DNA of 64,000 nt, taken from contig JAODNN010000094.1 of assembly GCA_025465355.1 (NCBI GenBank), forward strand, positions 1-64,000, written 5' to 3'. Below are positions 26,384 to 36,032 of the stretch, piece by piece. The notes below the pieces were generated by a model. The model was not told where the DNA came from. It worked only from the letters and a program-made list of their open reading frames with translations, and made no database searches. The stretch comes from Blastococcus sp. (GTDB lineage: Bacteria > Actinomycetota > Actinomycetes > Mycobacteriales > Geodermatophilaceae). The position numbers were made by a program, and so were the translations under genes. The stretch's first letter is position 1. The number at the start of each line of letters is the position of its first letter.

Positions 26384-26929
26384 ATGTTCGAGCGGTTCAC
26401 CCAGGAGGCCCGGCAGGTCGTCGTCTCGTCACAGGACGAGGCCCGGCTACTGCGCCATCACTACATCGGCACCGAGCACCTGCTCCTCGCGCTGCTCGAT
26501 CAGGCGGGCTCCCCCACCGCGGCCGTGCTCGCACGGCACGGGCTGACGAGGGAGGCCGCCATCGAGGCCATCCATAGGTTCACGCACGGCGACGGGCTCG
26601 ACGCAGCGGCCCTCGGCACGGTCGGGATCGACCTGGATGCCGTACGGGACAGCGTGGAGGCCGCCTTCGGACCGGGCACCCTCGACGTCTCGGGTCCGGG
26701 GAGGGGACGCGAGCCGAAGGGTCACATCCCGTTCACCCGCCGGGCGAAGAAGGTGCTGGAGCTGAGCCTGCGCGAGGCCGTCGTGCTGAAGAGCGGCAGC
26801 ATCTCCGACGGGCACATCGCACTCGGCCTGCTGCGGGAGGGCGACGGTCTGGCCGCGAAGGTGCTCTCCGACCGGGGCGTCGACTTCGCCGTCCTCCGGC
26901 AGGACATCACGACCGCGCTCGCGGCCTGA
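26384..26929 (+). CDS. Stand-alone Clp N-terminal (R) domain protein
   Basis: 181 residues containing two Clp-N repeats: residues ~1-70 (FTQEARQVVVSSQDEA...HHYIGTEHLLLALL) and ~105-180 (FTRRAKKVLELSLREAV...SDGHIALGLL). These resemble the N-domain of ClpC that binds substrates or adaptors, but the AAA+ ATPase domains are missing. It may act as an adaptor, decoy or sensor linked to proteolysis, together with the HTH protein upstream. The gene overlaps the convergent MFS gene by 23 bases at the 3' end. Confidence 0.85.
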   Translation: MFERFTQEARQVVVSSQDEARLLRHHYIGTEHLLLALLDQAGSPTAAVLARHGLTREAAIEAIHRFTHGDGLDAAALGTVGIDLDAVRDSVEAAFGPGTLDVSGPGRGREPKGHIPFTRRAKKVLELSLREAVVLKSGSISDGHIALGLLREGDGLAAKVLSDRGVDFAVLRQDITTALAA

Positions 26930-28688
26930 CGTCCCGCAGCAGGGACACCGCGGCGATCGCCGCCAGGCCGGCGGCCACCGCCGCCCCCGCGAAGACGGTG
27001 TGCAACTGGCTCAGGATCGCCGCGTTGGTGGCGGTGTCGTAGGCCGGACAGTCCGCCGGGCTCCGCGGGCACAGCTCGATCGGCGAGCCGATCGCGGCCA
27101 CCTCAGCGGTGAACCGCCGCAGCGCCACCGCGGTGAGCAGGGAGAGGCCGAGGAGCATCCCCACCGTCCGGGCGACGACGGCGAGCGCGCTCGCAGTGCC
27201 GTGCACGTCGGACCCCGTAGCGGCCAGCAGCACCGTGTTGACCGGGGCGATGGCGAGACCGAAACCGAGGCCGGCGGCGAGCAGCACCACTGTCGCCCAG
27301 ACGCCGTCCAGCGACGTGGCGCCCCACCCCGTCATGGCGACGAACGCGACCGCGGCCAGCCCGGTCCCTCCCGCCGCGACGAAACGAGGGGCGACCGACC
27401 GGCAGAGCCAGCCCCCGGCCACGGCACCGACCGGAACCGCGACCAACAGCCGGAGCAGTACGAGCGCCGCACCGAACTGGTCACCGGGTGTCGTCGTGTT
27501 GCGCGCGAACAGCGGGACGTCGACCAGCGCCGCCACCAGCGCGACACCGACGAGCAGATTGACGACCATCGCGCCCCATGCCTCGACCGGCCGCAGCGCG
27601 CGCAGCGGGAGCACCGGTTCGGGCGTTCGGCGTTCGTGCAGGAGGAACGCGACCCCCGCCACAGCCGCGAGAGGCAGGAGCAGCGGGCCATAGGCCACCA
27701 CCTGCGTGGCCGGGTCGGCCGCGGCGAACGCCCACACGAGGCTGCCGAGCGTCAGCACGACCAGAGCTGACCCGAGGACGTCCACCTCGGCGGCCAGCCC
27801 TCGCCACCCGACCACGGGGAGGACGGCCCGCTCGGGCCGCGCGATGCTGCGGACGACGGCTGCGGCCCCCGCCAGCACGGCGACGAGCACGAGCGGTGTC
27901 GAGAACCCGACCGAGGAGACCACCGGGACGTAGAGCAGCCCCCCGGTGACGTCCTCGGCCAGGGCCGCGGGGGCGGCGAGCTGGAGGGCCAGCGCGAGGA
28001 ACGCCGGCACGGCCAGCGCCAGTCCCAGCGGGTCGGGCCGGCGGACCCGGCCGCCGACCCCCACCCCCACGGCGAGCCCGAGGCCCAGCAGGAGGTTGAG
28101 CCAGAAGATGGCCCGCCAGTCGGCGACCGCCAGCACCGCCGCCCCGGCCAGCGGGCCCAGCACCGCCCCGGCTTCCTGCACCGCGCCCACCACCCCGAGC
28201 GGCAGCGAGCGGCGCTCGGGTGGCCAGCGGTCGGCGACGAGCGCGAGCGTGGCGGGCACCAGGCCGCCGGCGCCGATCCCCTGCAGGCCACGGCCCGCGA
28301 CGGCGGGCCCGAGCGACACGGCGGTGGCCGTGAGCAGCGAGCCGAAGGCGAAGAGCAGCAGGCAGCCGACCAGGACCGGGACCCGACCGCGCAGGTCGGC
28401 CAGCCGGCCCAGCAGCGGCAGCGTGGCCGTGTAGCCGAGCAGGAAGCCGCCGATGACAGGCGAGGCCCGCTGGAGCTCGTCGAGCCCGACGCCGACCCCG
28501 GTCAGGATGTCCGGCAACGCCAGGACGACGACGTACGTGTCCGCCGCGGTGACCAGGACGGCGAGGGTCGCGAGGACGACCACGGCCAGTCCGGGCGCGG
28601 GAGGGACGACGGCCACCTGATCGGTCGCCGTGTCCGCGGCCCGGTTCGCCGCCGGTTCAGCCGGTGGGCGGCGCGGCGATCGAGACAT
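26907..28688 (-). CDS. MFS transporter, 14-TM DHA2 type, probable LprG partner
   Basis: 593 residues with about 14 membrane helices. The motif GRLADLRGRVPVLVG (motif A, about residue 96) and GRGLQGIGAGGLVPA (motif C area) are typical for the DHA2 drug:H+ antiporter branch. The start ATG 28688 lies inside the 3' end of the lipoprotein gene (32-base overlap). Lipoprotein LprG plus a DHA2 MFS (P55, Rv1411c-Rv1410c) is a known mycobacterial operon that moves triacylglycerols and lipoglycans to the outer envelope; the same gene pair here suggests the same task. Confidence 0.85.
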   Translation of the reverse strand: MSRSPRRPPAEPAANRAADTATDQVAVVPPAPGLAVVVLATLAVLVTAADTYVVVLALPDILTGVGVGLDELQRASPVIGGFLLGYTATLPLLGRLADLRGRVPVLVGCLLLFAFGSLLTATAVSLGPAVAGRGLQGIGAGGLVPATLALVADRWPPERRSLPLGVVGAVQEAGAVLGPLAGAAVLAVADWRAIFWLNLLLGLGLAVGVGVGGRVRRPDPLGLALAVPAFLALALQLAAPAALAEDVTGGLLYVPVVSSVGFSTPLVLVAVLAGAAAVVRSIARPERAVLPVVGWRGLAAEVDVLGSALVVLTLGSLVWAFAAADPATQVVAYGPLLLPLAAVAGVAFLLHERRTPEPVLPLRALRPVEAWGAMVVNLLVGVALVAALVDVPLFARNTTTPGDQFGAALVLLRLLVAVPVGAVAGGWLCRSVAPRFVAAGGTGLAAVAFVAMTGWGATSLDGVWATVVLLAAGLGFGLAIAPVNTVLLAATGSDVHGTASALAVVARTVGMLLGLSLLTAVALRRFTAEVAAIGSPIELCPRSPADCPAYDTATNAAILSQLHTVFAGAAVAAGLAAIAAVSLLRDVRPRARS

Positions 28689-29361
28689 GGGCCCCGAACT
28701 TGCTCAGGTCGAGCGTGAACGTGGCGTCGTTCGTGGCGGAGAAGAACGGGCCGGTCAGCTCGGCTCGACGCAGCTGACCGCTGTCCGAGGCGATGGAGAA
28801 CTGGCCCCTGACCGGCTTGCTCGGATCCTTGCTCGTGAGGATCTTCTGCACGAGGTCACCCGGCAGCTGGGCCGACACCTCGCGCACCACCTCACCGCCG
28901 ACCCTCTTCTCGGCGCCGAGTTCTGCGGACGTCGCGCCTTTCAGCAGCTGCGAGATGCCGGTGTTCGGGTCGAGGAGCGCCCCCGGATCACCGAAGCCGA
29001 AGGCCGCCGGGTCGACGACGCTGTAGGTGGTGGTGAACGGGAGCTGTGCGTAGACCTTGCCGCCGACGGAGATGACCTTCAGGTCGACCGTCGCCCCCGA
29101 CGCGAGCACCTTGAGCGTGCCCTGGAAGGACGAGGGCCGGGCGATGTCGCCCTCTCCCCCGGCCAGCGCAGTTCCGGTCGTGGGAGCGCCTGAGCTGCCC
29201 AGGACGAAGTGCACGGTGGAGGCCTTGTCGAGTGTCGTCTTGGCCCGTCCGAGGAGCTGCGATGCGGACTCCTGCGGGGTCCCTCCCCCGCACGCCGTGA
29301 GTGCCGGCGCAGCGAGGACGGTCAGGGCCAGCAGCGCGAGGATCGTCCGGCGCAGGGCCAT
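28657..29361 (-). CDS. LprG/LppX-family lipoprotein
   Basis: 234 residues. Signal peptide with lipobox LTAC (Cys at residue 24). The mature part follows the LppX_LprAFG pattern: SASQLLGRAKTTLDKASTVHFVLGS near the N-terminus, G-rich strands (VDLKVISVGGKVYAQLPF), and a C-terminal FTLDLSKFGAHVSIAAPP. These proteins form a half-barrel with a hydrophobic pocket that carries acylated lipids. Directly followed by its MFS partner. Expected location: outer face of the plasma membrane. Confidence 0.88.
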   Translation of the reverse strand: MALRRTILALLALTVLAAPALTACGGGTPQESASQLLGRAKTTLDKASTVHFVLGSSGAPTTGTALAGGEGDIARPSSFQGTLKVLASGATVDLKVISVGGKVYAQLPFTTTYSVVDPAAFGFGDPGALLDPNTGISQLLKGATSAELGAEKRVGGEVVREVSAQLPGDLVQKILTSKDPSKPVRGQFSIASDSGQLRRAELTGPFFSATNDATFTLDLSKFGAHVSIAAPPTG

Positions 29362-29425
29362 GGCGACCTCCCTTCGGCCGGGGGTCTCCCCACCTGTCGC
29401 GGCGGACAGTAGCGCGCCGCCCTCG

Positions 29426-30085
29426 TCAGAGCCGCGAACCTGCCCGCGCCTCGATCTTGGCGGCGATCCTGGGCTGATCCTTCACCGGCAGGAACGCCAG
29501 AGCGGGAGTGAGCTCGGGCAGCCGGCGCTGCTCGGTGGTGAAGGCCCGGAAGGCCAGGCCGGTGCTCACCCCGTGGTCGGGACGCAGCACCACCTCGATC
29601 ACGTCGCCGGCACCGACGTCCCCGGTCTCGAGGACCCGCAGGTACGCGCCGCTGGCCCCGCGCACGGTGAACCGCTTGACCAGATGGGGCACGTCGTCCC
29701 AGAAACGGGCGAAGTTGGCGCACGGGATCCGTGGGGCGGTCACCTCGAACAGCGCCGTCCCGATCCGCCAGCGCTCCCCGAGCAGGGCACCGGTGACGTC
29801 GATCCCGGACAGGCGCAGGTTCTCGCCGAACCGGCCGGCAGGCAGCTCGCGGTCCAGCTCGGCGACCCACCAGTCGGCGTCCTCCTGCGCGTAGGCGTAG
29901 ACCGCCTGGCCCTCGCCGCCGTGGTACTTGCGGTTCACCTGGACGTCGCCGTCCAGACCGAGCTCACCGACGGCGACCCGGCCCTCGACCGCCTTCTTGT
30001 CGATGCCGCTGCGACTGGGCCGGCGCCCCGGCAGCGGAAGCAGGTCGGCCCCAGAGACGCAGACCGCCTCGAGGCGGCCCCTCAC
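29426..30085 (-). CDS. MOSC-domain protein
   Basis: 219 residues. The MOSC core shows [16 protein letters not shown] near residue 42 and the conserved cysteine in [12 protein letters not shown] (about residue 122). MOSC proteins transfer or reduce through molybdenum cofactor-bound sulfur, as in YiiM, which handles N-hydroxylated purines. The C-terminal ~60 residues resemble the YiiM tail. The GTG start overlaps the lepA stop (GTGA), so the two are translationally coupled. Confidence 0.88.
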   Translation of the reverse strand: MRGRLEAVCVSGADLLPLPGRRPSRSGIDKKAVEGRVAVGELGLDGDVQVNRKYHGGEGQAVYAYAQEDADWWVAELDRELPAGRFGENLRLSGIDVTGALLGERWRIGTALFEVTAPRIPCANFARFWDDVPHLVKRFTVRGASGAYLRVLETGDVGAGDVIEVVLRPDHGVSTGLAFRAFTTEQRRLPELTPALAFLPVKDQPRIAAKIEARAGSRL

Positions 30086-31926
30086 TTCTTGGAGGCGGTC
30101 GACTCGTTGGTGGAGAGGGCGGCGACGAACGCCTCCTGGGGAACCTCGACGCGGCCGACCATCTTCATCCGCTTCTTGCCCTCCTTCTGCTTCTCCAGCA
30201 GCTTGCGCTTGCGGGTGATGTCACCGCCGTAGCACTTGGCCAGGACGTCCTTGCGGATGGCGCGGACCGTCTCGCGGGCGATCACCCGGGAGCCGACGGC
30301 CGCCTGGATGGGCACCTCGAACTGCTGACGCGGGATGAGCTCACGCAGCTTGCCGGCCATCATCACGCCGTAGCCGTAGGCCTTGTCCTTGTGCACGATC
30401 GCGGAGAACGCGTCGACCGCCTCGCCCTGGAGCAGGATGTCGACTTTGACCAGGGACGACTCCTGCTCGCCCGCCTCGGCGTAGTCGAGGCTCGCGTACC
30501 CCCGCGTGCGCGACTTCAGTGCGTCGAAGAAGTCGAAGATGATCTCGCCGAGGGGCAGCGTGTAGCGGAGCTCGACGCGGGACTCCGACAGGTAGTCCAT
30601 GCCGCCCAGCTGCCCGCGGCGGCCCTGGCACAACTCCATGATCGCGCCGGTGTAGTCGCTCGGCGCGATGATCGTGGCGTTCACGACCGGCTCGAACACC
30701 TTGTCGATCTTGCCCGCGGGCCAGTCGCTCGGGTTGGTGACGGTGATCTCGGAGCCGTCCTCCATGACCACGCGGTAGACGACGTTCGGCGCGGTGGAGA
30801 TGAGGCTGATGCCGGCCTCGCGCTCCAAACGTTCACGGACGATCTCCAGGTGCAGCAGGCCCAGGAAGCCGACGCGGAAGCCGAAGCCGAGCGCGGCCGA
30901 CGTCTCCGGCTCGTAGGTCAGCGCGGCGTCGTTGAGCAGCAGCTTGTCCAGGGCCTCACGCAGCAGGGGGTATTCGCTGCCGTCGATCGGATAGAGGCCG
31001 GAGTAGACCATCGGCTTCGGGTCGCGGTAGCCGCCGATCGAGTCGGTGGCGGGCTTGTGCTGGAGGGTGACGGTGTCGCCGACTCGCGATTGGCGAACGT
31101 CCTTCACGCCGGTGATGAAGTAGCCGACCTCGCCGACGCCGAGGCTCTCGACCGGCTTGGGCTCGGGTGAGATGACGCCGATCTCGAGCAGCTCGTGCGT
31201 GGCGCCGGTGGACATCATCTTGATCCGGTCGCGCGCGGAGATCCGGCCGTCGACGACGCGGACGTAGGTGATGACGCCTCGGTAGATGTCGTAGACCGAG
31301 TCGAAGATCATCGCGCGGGCCGGGCCGTCAGGTGTGCCGGTCGGGGCGGGGATCTCCTGGACGATCCGGTCGAGCAGCTCGGGTACGCCCTCGCCGGTCT
31401 TGCCGCTGACCCGCAGCACGTCGTCCGGATCGCAGCCGATGATGTGCGCGATCTCCGCCGCGTACTTCTCGGGCTGAGCGGCCGGCAGGTCGATCTTATT
31501 GAGCACCGGGATGATGGTGAGGTCGTTCTCGAGGGCCAGGTACAGGTTGGCCAAGGTCTGGGCCTCGATGCCCTGGGCGGCGTCGACGAGGAGGACCGCG
31601 CCCTCGCAGGCAGCCAGCGAGCGGGACACCTCGTAGGTGAAGTCGACGTGGCCGGGCGTGTCGATCATGTCGAGCACGTAGTCGGTTCCGGCGTGCTCGC
31701 CGGTCCTCGGGGTCCAGGGCAGCCGGACGTTCTGCGCCTTGATGGTGATGCCGCGCTCCCGCTCGATGTCCATGCGGTCGAGGTACTGGGCGCGCATCTG
31801 GCGCCCCTCGACGAGCCCGGTGACCTCGAGCATCCGGTCGGCCAGCGTCGACTTGCCATGGTCGATGTGGGCGATGATGCAGAAGTTCCGGATGAGGGCC
31901 GGATCGGTGGTAGCGGGAGTCGTCAC
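30082..31926 (-). CDS. lepA: Elongation factor 4 (LepA)
   Basis: 614 residues if started at the GTG at 31926 ([14 protein letters not shown]). The frame continues to a GTG at 31998, but the added residues are non-conserved. GTPase motifs [17 protein letters not shown] and NKIDLP; EF-G-like domains follow; the LepA-specific C-terminal domain ends in [21 protein letters not shown]4 back-translocates stalled ribosomes and affects initiation. It diverges from rpsT, as lepA and rpsT neighbour each other in other actinobacteria. Confidence 0.96.
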   Translation of the reverse strand: MTTPATTDPALIRNFCIIAHIDHGKSTLADRMLEVTGLVEGRQMRAQYLDRMDIERERGITIKAQNVRLPWTPRTGEHAGTDYVLDMIDTPGHVDFTYEVSRSLAACEGAVLLVDAAQGIEAQTLANLYLALENDLTIIPVLNKIDLPAAQPEKYAAEIAHIIGCDPDDVLRVSGKTGEGVPELLDRIVQEIPAPTGTPDGPARAMIFDSVYDIYRGVITYVRVVDGRISARDRIKMMSTGATHELLEIGVISPEPKPVESLGVGEVGYFITGVKDVRQSRVGDTVTLQHKPATDSIGGYRDPKPMVYSGLYPIDGSEYPLLREALDKLLLNDAALTYEPETSAALGFGFRVGFLGLLHLEIVRERLEREAGISLISTAPNVVYRVVMEDGSEITVTNPSDWPAGKIDKVFEPVVNATIIAPSDYTGAIMELCQGRRGQLGGMDYLSESRVELRYTLPLGEIIFDFFDALKSRTRGYASLDYAEAGEQESSLVKVDILLQGEAVDAFSAIVHKDKAYGYGVMMAGKLRELIPRQQFEVPIQAAVGSRVIARETVRAIRKDVLAKCYGGDITRKRKLLEKQKEGKKRMKMVGRVEVPQEAFVAALSTNESTASKK

Positions 31927-32186
31927 AGTGAATCCATCGTCCCACGCCCCGGCGGGCGGCACGGCGCTCGACCCGGTGGGCATCGAGGGCGTGCCCACCT
32001 GCGCGCCCGGCCGCTCCGTCGTGGAAGGCTCGTGGCGGCCCTAGGGGCGGTGCCACTGAACGGAACAACGGCCCGGGTTGGGCCCGGGCTGCTGGCGCTG
32101 GTATCTTGGCAGACCGGTCCGCTGGTGCACTGCGCCCGGACGCACTGTCAGAAGTACTCCCTCCTGCGAGACACCGAGGCTCACGC

Positions 32187-32447
32187 GTGGCGAACATCAA
32201 GTCCCAGATCAAGCGGAACCGGACCAACGAGAAGGCGCGTCAGCGCAACGTCGCGGTCAAGTCCGCCCTGAAGACGGCCGTCCGGCGCGTCCGCACCGCG
32301 GCCGAGGCCGGGGATCCCGCCGCTGCGGCCACCGCGCTGCGAACCGCCACCAAGGCGCTCGACAAGGCCGCCAGCAAGGGCGTCATCCACAAGAACCAGG
32401 CCGCCAACCGCAAGTCCGGTCTGACCAAGCAGGTCGCCGGGCTCTGA
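32187..32447 (+). CDS. rpsT: 30S ribosomal protein S20
   Basis: 86 residues from GTG 32187 (GAGG upstream). All-helical and strongly basic: [20 protein letters not shown] at the N-terminus and [19 protein letters not shown] near the C-terminus are S20 signatures. It binds 16S rRNA early in 30S assembly. Monocistronic, between lepA and holA, with a strong terminator 35 bases after the stop. Confidence 0.97.
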   Translation: MANIKSQIKRNRTNEKARQRNVAVKSALKTAVRRVRTAAEAGDPAAAATALRTATKALDKAASKGVIHKNQAANRKSGLTKQVAGL

Positions 32448-32481
32448 GCCGGTGCACCGTGCCGTCGGCGCGGTCGTGAAG

Positions 32482-32512
32482 CGAGCCCCCTCCCACTCGG
32501 GACGGGGGCTCG
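32482..32512. terminator. Terminator between rpsT and holA
   Basis: CGAGCCCCC (32482-32490) and GGGGGCTCG (32504-32512) form a perfect 9-bp stem with a 13-base loop, located between the convergent ends of rpsT and holA. It can serve both directions. The downstream T content is low, as usual in high-GC actinobacteria. Confidence 0.75.
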
Positions 32513-32551
32513 TCGCGTTCCTGGGGGTGACCTGTCAGTGACCGGCGTCGG

Positions 32552-33556
32552 TCAGCGGCCCGAGCGCGCCCGCGAGCCGCGGCCGGTCTCGGCCCGGATC
32601 GTGACGATCCGCCGGACCGCCCGCTCGAGCGCGTAGTCCGCGTTCGCGGCGGCGCCCTTGACGTCGGCATTGAGCTCGGCGGCCACTCCGATCGCCTGCT
32701 GCAGCCCGTCGATGCTCCAGCCGCGGGACTGCGTCTGCGCCTTCTTCACCTTCCACGGCGGCATCTTCAGGATGCGGGCGAGCTCGCCGGGGTTGGTGGA
32801 GCTGAGCGAGCTGACCCGGGCTGCCGTACGGACGCCATCGGCGATCGCATCGGCGATGAGGACGTGCGCGACGCCGCGCTGCAGGGCCCAGCGGAGCATC
32901 TCGATGGACCCCTCACGGTCACCGACGAGCACCCGTTCGGCCACGGTGAATCCGGTGACCTCCGCCTGGCCCTGGTGGAAGCGGGCCACGTGGTCTGCGT
33001 CGATGGTCCCGCCGAAGTCCGACACCAGCTGGCCGGCCGCGGCTGACAGCTGCCGGAGATCGGCACCGATCGCCTCGACCAGGGCCATGACCGCGTCCGC
33101 GGCGATCCGGCCTCCGGCCGAGCGGACCTCGTTGCGGACGAACGCCGCACGGTCGCCCACCGAGCTCAGCTTGGCGCACTCGTCGACCGCGGCGCCGGCG
33201 GCGACGAACGCCTTGACCAGCGCCTCGTTGCGCTTCCCCCCGGAGTGGACGACGACGAGGGTGAGGTCGGGATCGGGGTCCTTGGTGTAGCTGATCAGGG
33301 ACTCCGCCAGTGCCGAGGCCGCTTCGTGGACGCCCAGGACCACCACGAGCCGGTGGCCGCCGAACAGGGACGGCGTCAGGGCGTCGGCCAGCTGACCGAG
33401 CGGCAGCCCGGCCGCGACGAGCTCGTGCTCCTCGACGTCGGGGTGGCGGGCGAGGACGGCGGAACGAACGGCGGCGATGGCGCGCGAGCGGAGCAACTCC
33501 TCCTCCCCCATCACCACGCGCAGGCGCGAGGTGGGCTCGACGGGGTTGGCGGACAC
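32552..33556 (-). CDS. holA: DNA polymerase III delta subunit
   Basis: 334 residues. Begins SANPVEPTSRLRVVMGEEELLRSRAI and contains the delta-family segments LPLGQLADALTPSLFGGHRLVVV and a C-terminal helical domain with KMPPWKVKKAQTQSRGW, by which HolA is recognised. It opens the beta clamp in the clamp-loader complex. Order holA-comEC-comEA on the same strand is standard. Odd: the upstream comEC frame has no stop before holA and overlaps it for 638 bases; see comEC. Confidence 0.92.
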   Translation of the reverse strand: MSANPVEPTSRLRVVMGEEELLRSRAIAAVRSAVLARHPDVEEHELVAAGLPLGQLADALTPSLFGGHRLVVVLGVHEAASALAESLISYTKDPDPDLTLVVVHSGGKRNEALVKAFVAAGAAVDECAKLSSVGDRAAFVRNEVRSAGGRIAADAVMALVEAIGADLRQLSAAAGQLVSDFGGTIDADHVARFHQGQAEVTGFTVAERVLVGDREGSIEMLRWALQRGVAHVLIADAIADGVRTAARVSSLSSTNPGELARILKMPPWKVKKAQTQSRGWSIDGLQQAIGVAAELNADVKGAAANADYALERAVRRIVTIRAETGRGSRARSGR

Positions 33557-36032
33557 ATGTGCATCGTGTCATGCGGGAGCGACGCTCCCGGGCCGCGAGC
33601 AGTCCTCCGCGTCGCCGCCTGATCGTCGCGGCCGGCCGGTCCGCCGGCGCGAGCGGCAGCGCCGCCGCGACTGCGTCGGGGCCTCCGCCGCCGTGAGCCG
33701 CCACGCCCCAGGAGTCAGCGGAGCCAGCGACTGCGAGGTCACCCTCCCGATCGGTGCGATGGACCCCCATGCCGTCCCGGGCCAGCCATGTCAGCGCCCG
33801 GCGGGCGGGGTGCCCATAGGTGTTGTCGGCCCCGACGGAGATGAGCGCCACCCGCGCACCGGTCGCGGCCAGGAAGCCGGGATCGGTGTCCGCGCTCCCG
33901 TGGTGGGGCACCTTGAGCACGTCCGCCCGCACGTCCACCCCGGTGGCCAGGATCCGCTGCTCGGCAGCGGCGCTCAGGTCGCCAGTGAGAAGGACGCGGA
34001 CACCCTGGGTCGTGACCCGGACGAGGAGGCAGAGGTCGTTGGCCGTGGCGGAGGCGGTGGCCCACCCGGGTGCCGGCGCCAGGATCTCCACCGTCGCCGT
34101 GCCCACGGTCCGCCGGTCGCCCGGCAGCAGGACCGCGCGTTCCAGCCGGCTGCGACGCAGCAGCCGATCGAGAGCGGGGATCCGGGTGTCTTTCCGTGGG
34201 AGCGTGCCCGTCGCCACCTGACCCACGTGCCGGCCGCTCAGCGCGCCGGCCAGTCCACCGGCATGGTCGGCATCGAGGTGGGAGAGCAGCACGAGCGGCA
34301 GCGAGTCGATCCCGAGTCGGCGGAGGCAGCGGTCGACGCCGGTGACCTCGCGTCCGGTGTCGACGAGAATCCCGGCCCCCGGTCCGGTCGGCACGACCAG
34401 GGCGTCGCCCTGGCCGACGTCGCACGCAACGATGACGGTCTGCGGCGGGGGCCAGCCCCGGAGGGCCTGCCGCACGGGCCACCCCAGCACGGCGGCGCCC
34501 ACCACGGCGGCCAGCGCGAGCGGGCGCAGTCGAGGGAACCGCCACAGCGCCCACCCGACCACAACGAGGAGAACGGTCAGCAGCACCGCACCCGCTCGTC
34601 CCGCGGGCCAACCGGTGGCTGCGTCCGGTACGGCCGACGCCCGCTCGGCCACCAGCACGAGCCAGCGCACGGGCCAGCCGGCCAGCCAGACCAGGGCGTC
34701 GGCGAGCGGCGGAAGGAGCGAGGCGACCAGGGCGGCGGCGAGGCCGAGCACCGTGGCGGGTGCCACAGCGGGAGCTGCCAGCAGGTTCGCGGGCAGTGAC
34801 ACCAGACTGACCGAGCCGGACAGCCCGGCCACGATCGGTGCGGTGACCACGCCTGCGGCGGCACTCACCGCTACCGCGTCCGCGAGGGCCCGTGGCCAGC
34901 GGTGCCGCTGCAGCCTCCTGGACCAGCCCGGCGCGAGGACGACGATGGCGGCCGTCGCCGCGACCGACAGGGCGAAGCCCGCGTCCCGGGCGAGGCCCGG
35001 CTCGAGCAGCAGGAGCACGCAGATCGAGGCGCCGAGCGCCGGGAGCGCGGCCCGCTGGCGTCCGGACGCCAGCGCAACGAGGGTGATCGCGCCCATCGCC
35101 GCGGCACGCACCACGCTCGGGCTGGGACGCGCGAGCACGACGAACGCCACCAGCGCCAGCCCGGCGACGAGTGCCTGCACCCGCCGGTCCACGGCTCGCC
35201 GTCGCAACGGCCACAGGACCCCGGTGATCGCGATCGCGACGTTCGCGCCGGACACGGCGGTGAGATGAGACAGGCCGGCCCTGCGGAAGTCCGCGGTCAG
35301 CAACGGATCCATGGTGCGGGTGTCACCGACGACCAGCCCCGGCAGCAACCCCGCGGGATGCTCGTCGAGCATCCTGGCCGCCGACGCCGCCAGGTCGTCC
35401 CTGAGCCTGCCCGCGGTTCGCTGCACGAGACCCGGCCCGCCGACGAGCGTCGGCGGCCCCCGCGCGGAGAGCACCGCGACCATGTCGTCGCCCGCCCGTG
35501 GTGGCGCCACCCCTGCGCGCACCTGGACGCTCTGGCCCGGCTGGAGGTCCTGCCACCCCTCGGCGGGTGCAAAGAGCAGCACGGCGGAGTCCAGCCGGTA
35601 CGTCGTTCCGCGATCGACCACCGCCGAGACTGTTGCGTCGGTGATGACCCGCGCGCCCCCTGCGGTCGCCACCACGTGTGGGTCACCGGTCAGGGTGAGG
35701 GTGGCCACCACGCTCCGGCCGGACTCGGCGACCCCCCGCAGGGGCGAGGCCTCCCGTACCGCGCCACGCACCGCCGCGGCTCCCGACGTGACCGCCAGGC
35801 CGGCGAGCGCGGCCAGCACCACGGCTACCCCGCCGGCTCGTCGCCGTCTGCCGACGGCGACCGCCGTCCCTGCCGCCGCCGCGGCGGTCAGCCCCAGGAT
35901 GACGGGCGAGAGCAGCGGGGACACCGAGCTGGTCGCCCAGACCGTGGCAGCCACCGGGGCCAGCCGCAGGTCCACCCACACCCACCGCGAGGCCGGCCGT
36001 CGTTCGACCGCCACGGTGGTCCTCGCCGTCAC
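32919..36032 (-). CDS. comEC: ComEC/Rec2 DNA-uptake channel, frame runs into holA
   Basis: GTG 36032 overlaps the comEA stop (GTGA). The frame is open for 1037 codons. The first ~780 residues form a normal ComEC: N-terminal membrane helices, OB-like DUF4131 segment, competence domain (LSHLTAVSGANVAIAI about residue 250) with many helices, and a metallo-beta-lactamase-like domain (ACDVGQGDALVVP, LSHLDADHAGGL, VPHHGSADTDPGF). Homology-like sequence ends near 33690. The remaining ~250 residues are Arg/Pro/Gly-rich, off-frame-looking and overlap holA by 638 bases. A TGA in the neighbouring frame at 33571-33569, just before holA, suggests a one-base shift or a lost stop. Transport function should not depend on the tail. 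Confidence 0.85.
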   Translation of the reverse strand: MTARTTVAVERRPASRWVWVDLRLAPVAATVWATSSVSPLLSPVILGLTAAAAAGTAVAVGRRRRAGGVAVVLAALAGLAVTSGAAAVRGAVREASPLRGVAESGRSVVATLTLTGDPHVVATAGGARVITDATVSAVVDRGTTYRLDSAVLLFAPAEGWQDLQPGQSVQVRAGVAPPRAGDDMVAVLSARGPPTLVGGPGLVQRTAGRLRDDLAASAARMLDEHPAGLLPGLVVGDTRTMDPLLTADFRRAGLSHLTAVSGANVAIAITGVLWPLRRRAVDRRVQALVAGLALVAFVVLARPSPSVVRAAAMGAITLVALASGRQRAALPALGASICVLLLLEPGLARDAGFALSVAATAAIVVLAPGWSRRLQRHRWPRALADAVAVSAAAGVVTAPIVAGLSGSVSLVSLPANLLAAPAVAPATVLGLAAALVASLLPPLADALVWLAGWPVRWLVLVAERASAVPDAATGWPAGRAGAVLLTVLLVVVGWALWRFPRLRPLALAAVVGAAVLGWPVRQALRGWPPPQTVIVACDVGQGDALVVPTGPGAGILVDTGREVTGVDRCLRRLGIDSLPLVLLSHLDADHAGGLAGALSGRHVGQVATGTLPRKDTRIPALDRLLRRSRLERAVLLPGDRRTVGTATVEILAPAPGWATASATANDLCLLVRVTTQGVRVLLTGDLSAAAEQRILATGVDVRADVLKVPHHGSADTDPGFLAATGARVALISVGADNTYGHPARRALTWLARDGMGVHRTDREGDLAVAGSADSWGVAAHGGGGPDAVAAALPLAPADRPAATIRRRRGGLLAARERRSRMTRCTCVRQPRRAHLAPARGDGGGGVAPLARHRRRSFRRPRPPPRRRGARARRGRAAARSAGRRPDAVPVRRPPARGGPGRPRSGLGTGGVPDQLHQGPRSRPHPRRRPLRGEAQRGAGQGVRRRRRRGRRVRQAELGGRPCGVRPQRGPLGRRPDRRGRGHGPGRGDRCRSPAAVSRGRPAGVGLRRDHRRRPRGPLPPGPGGGHRIHRGRTGARR

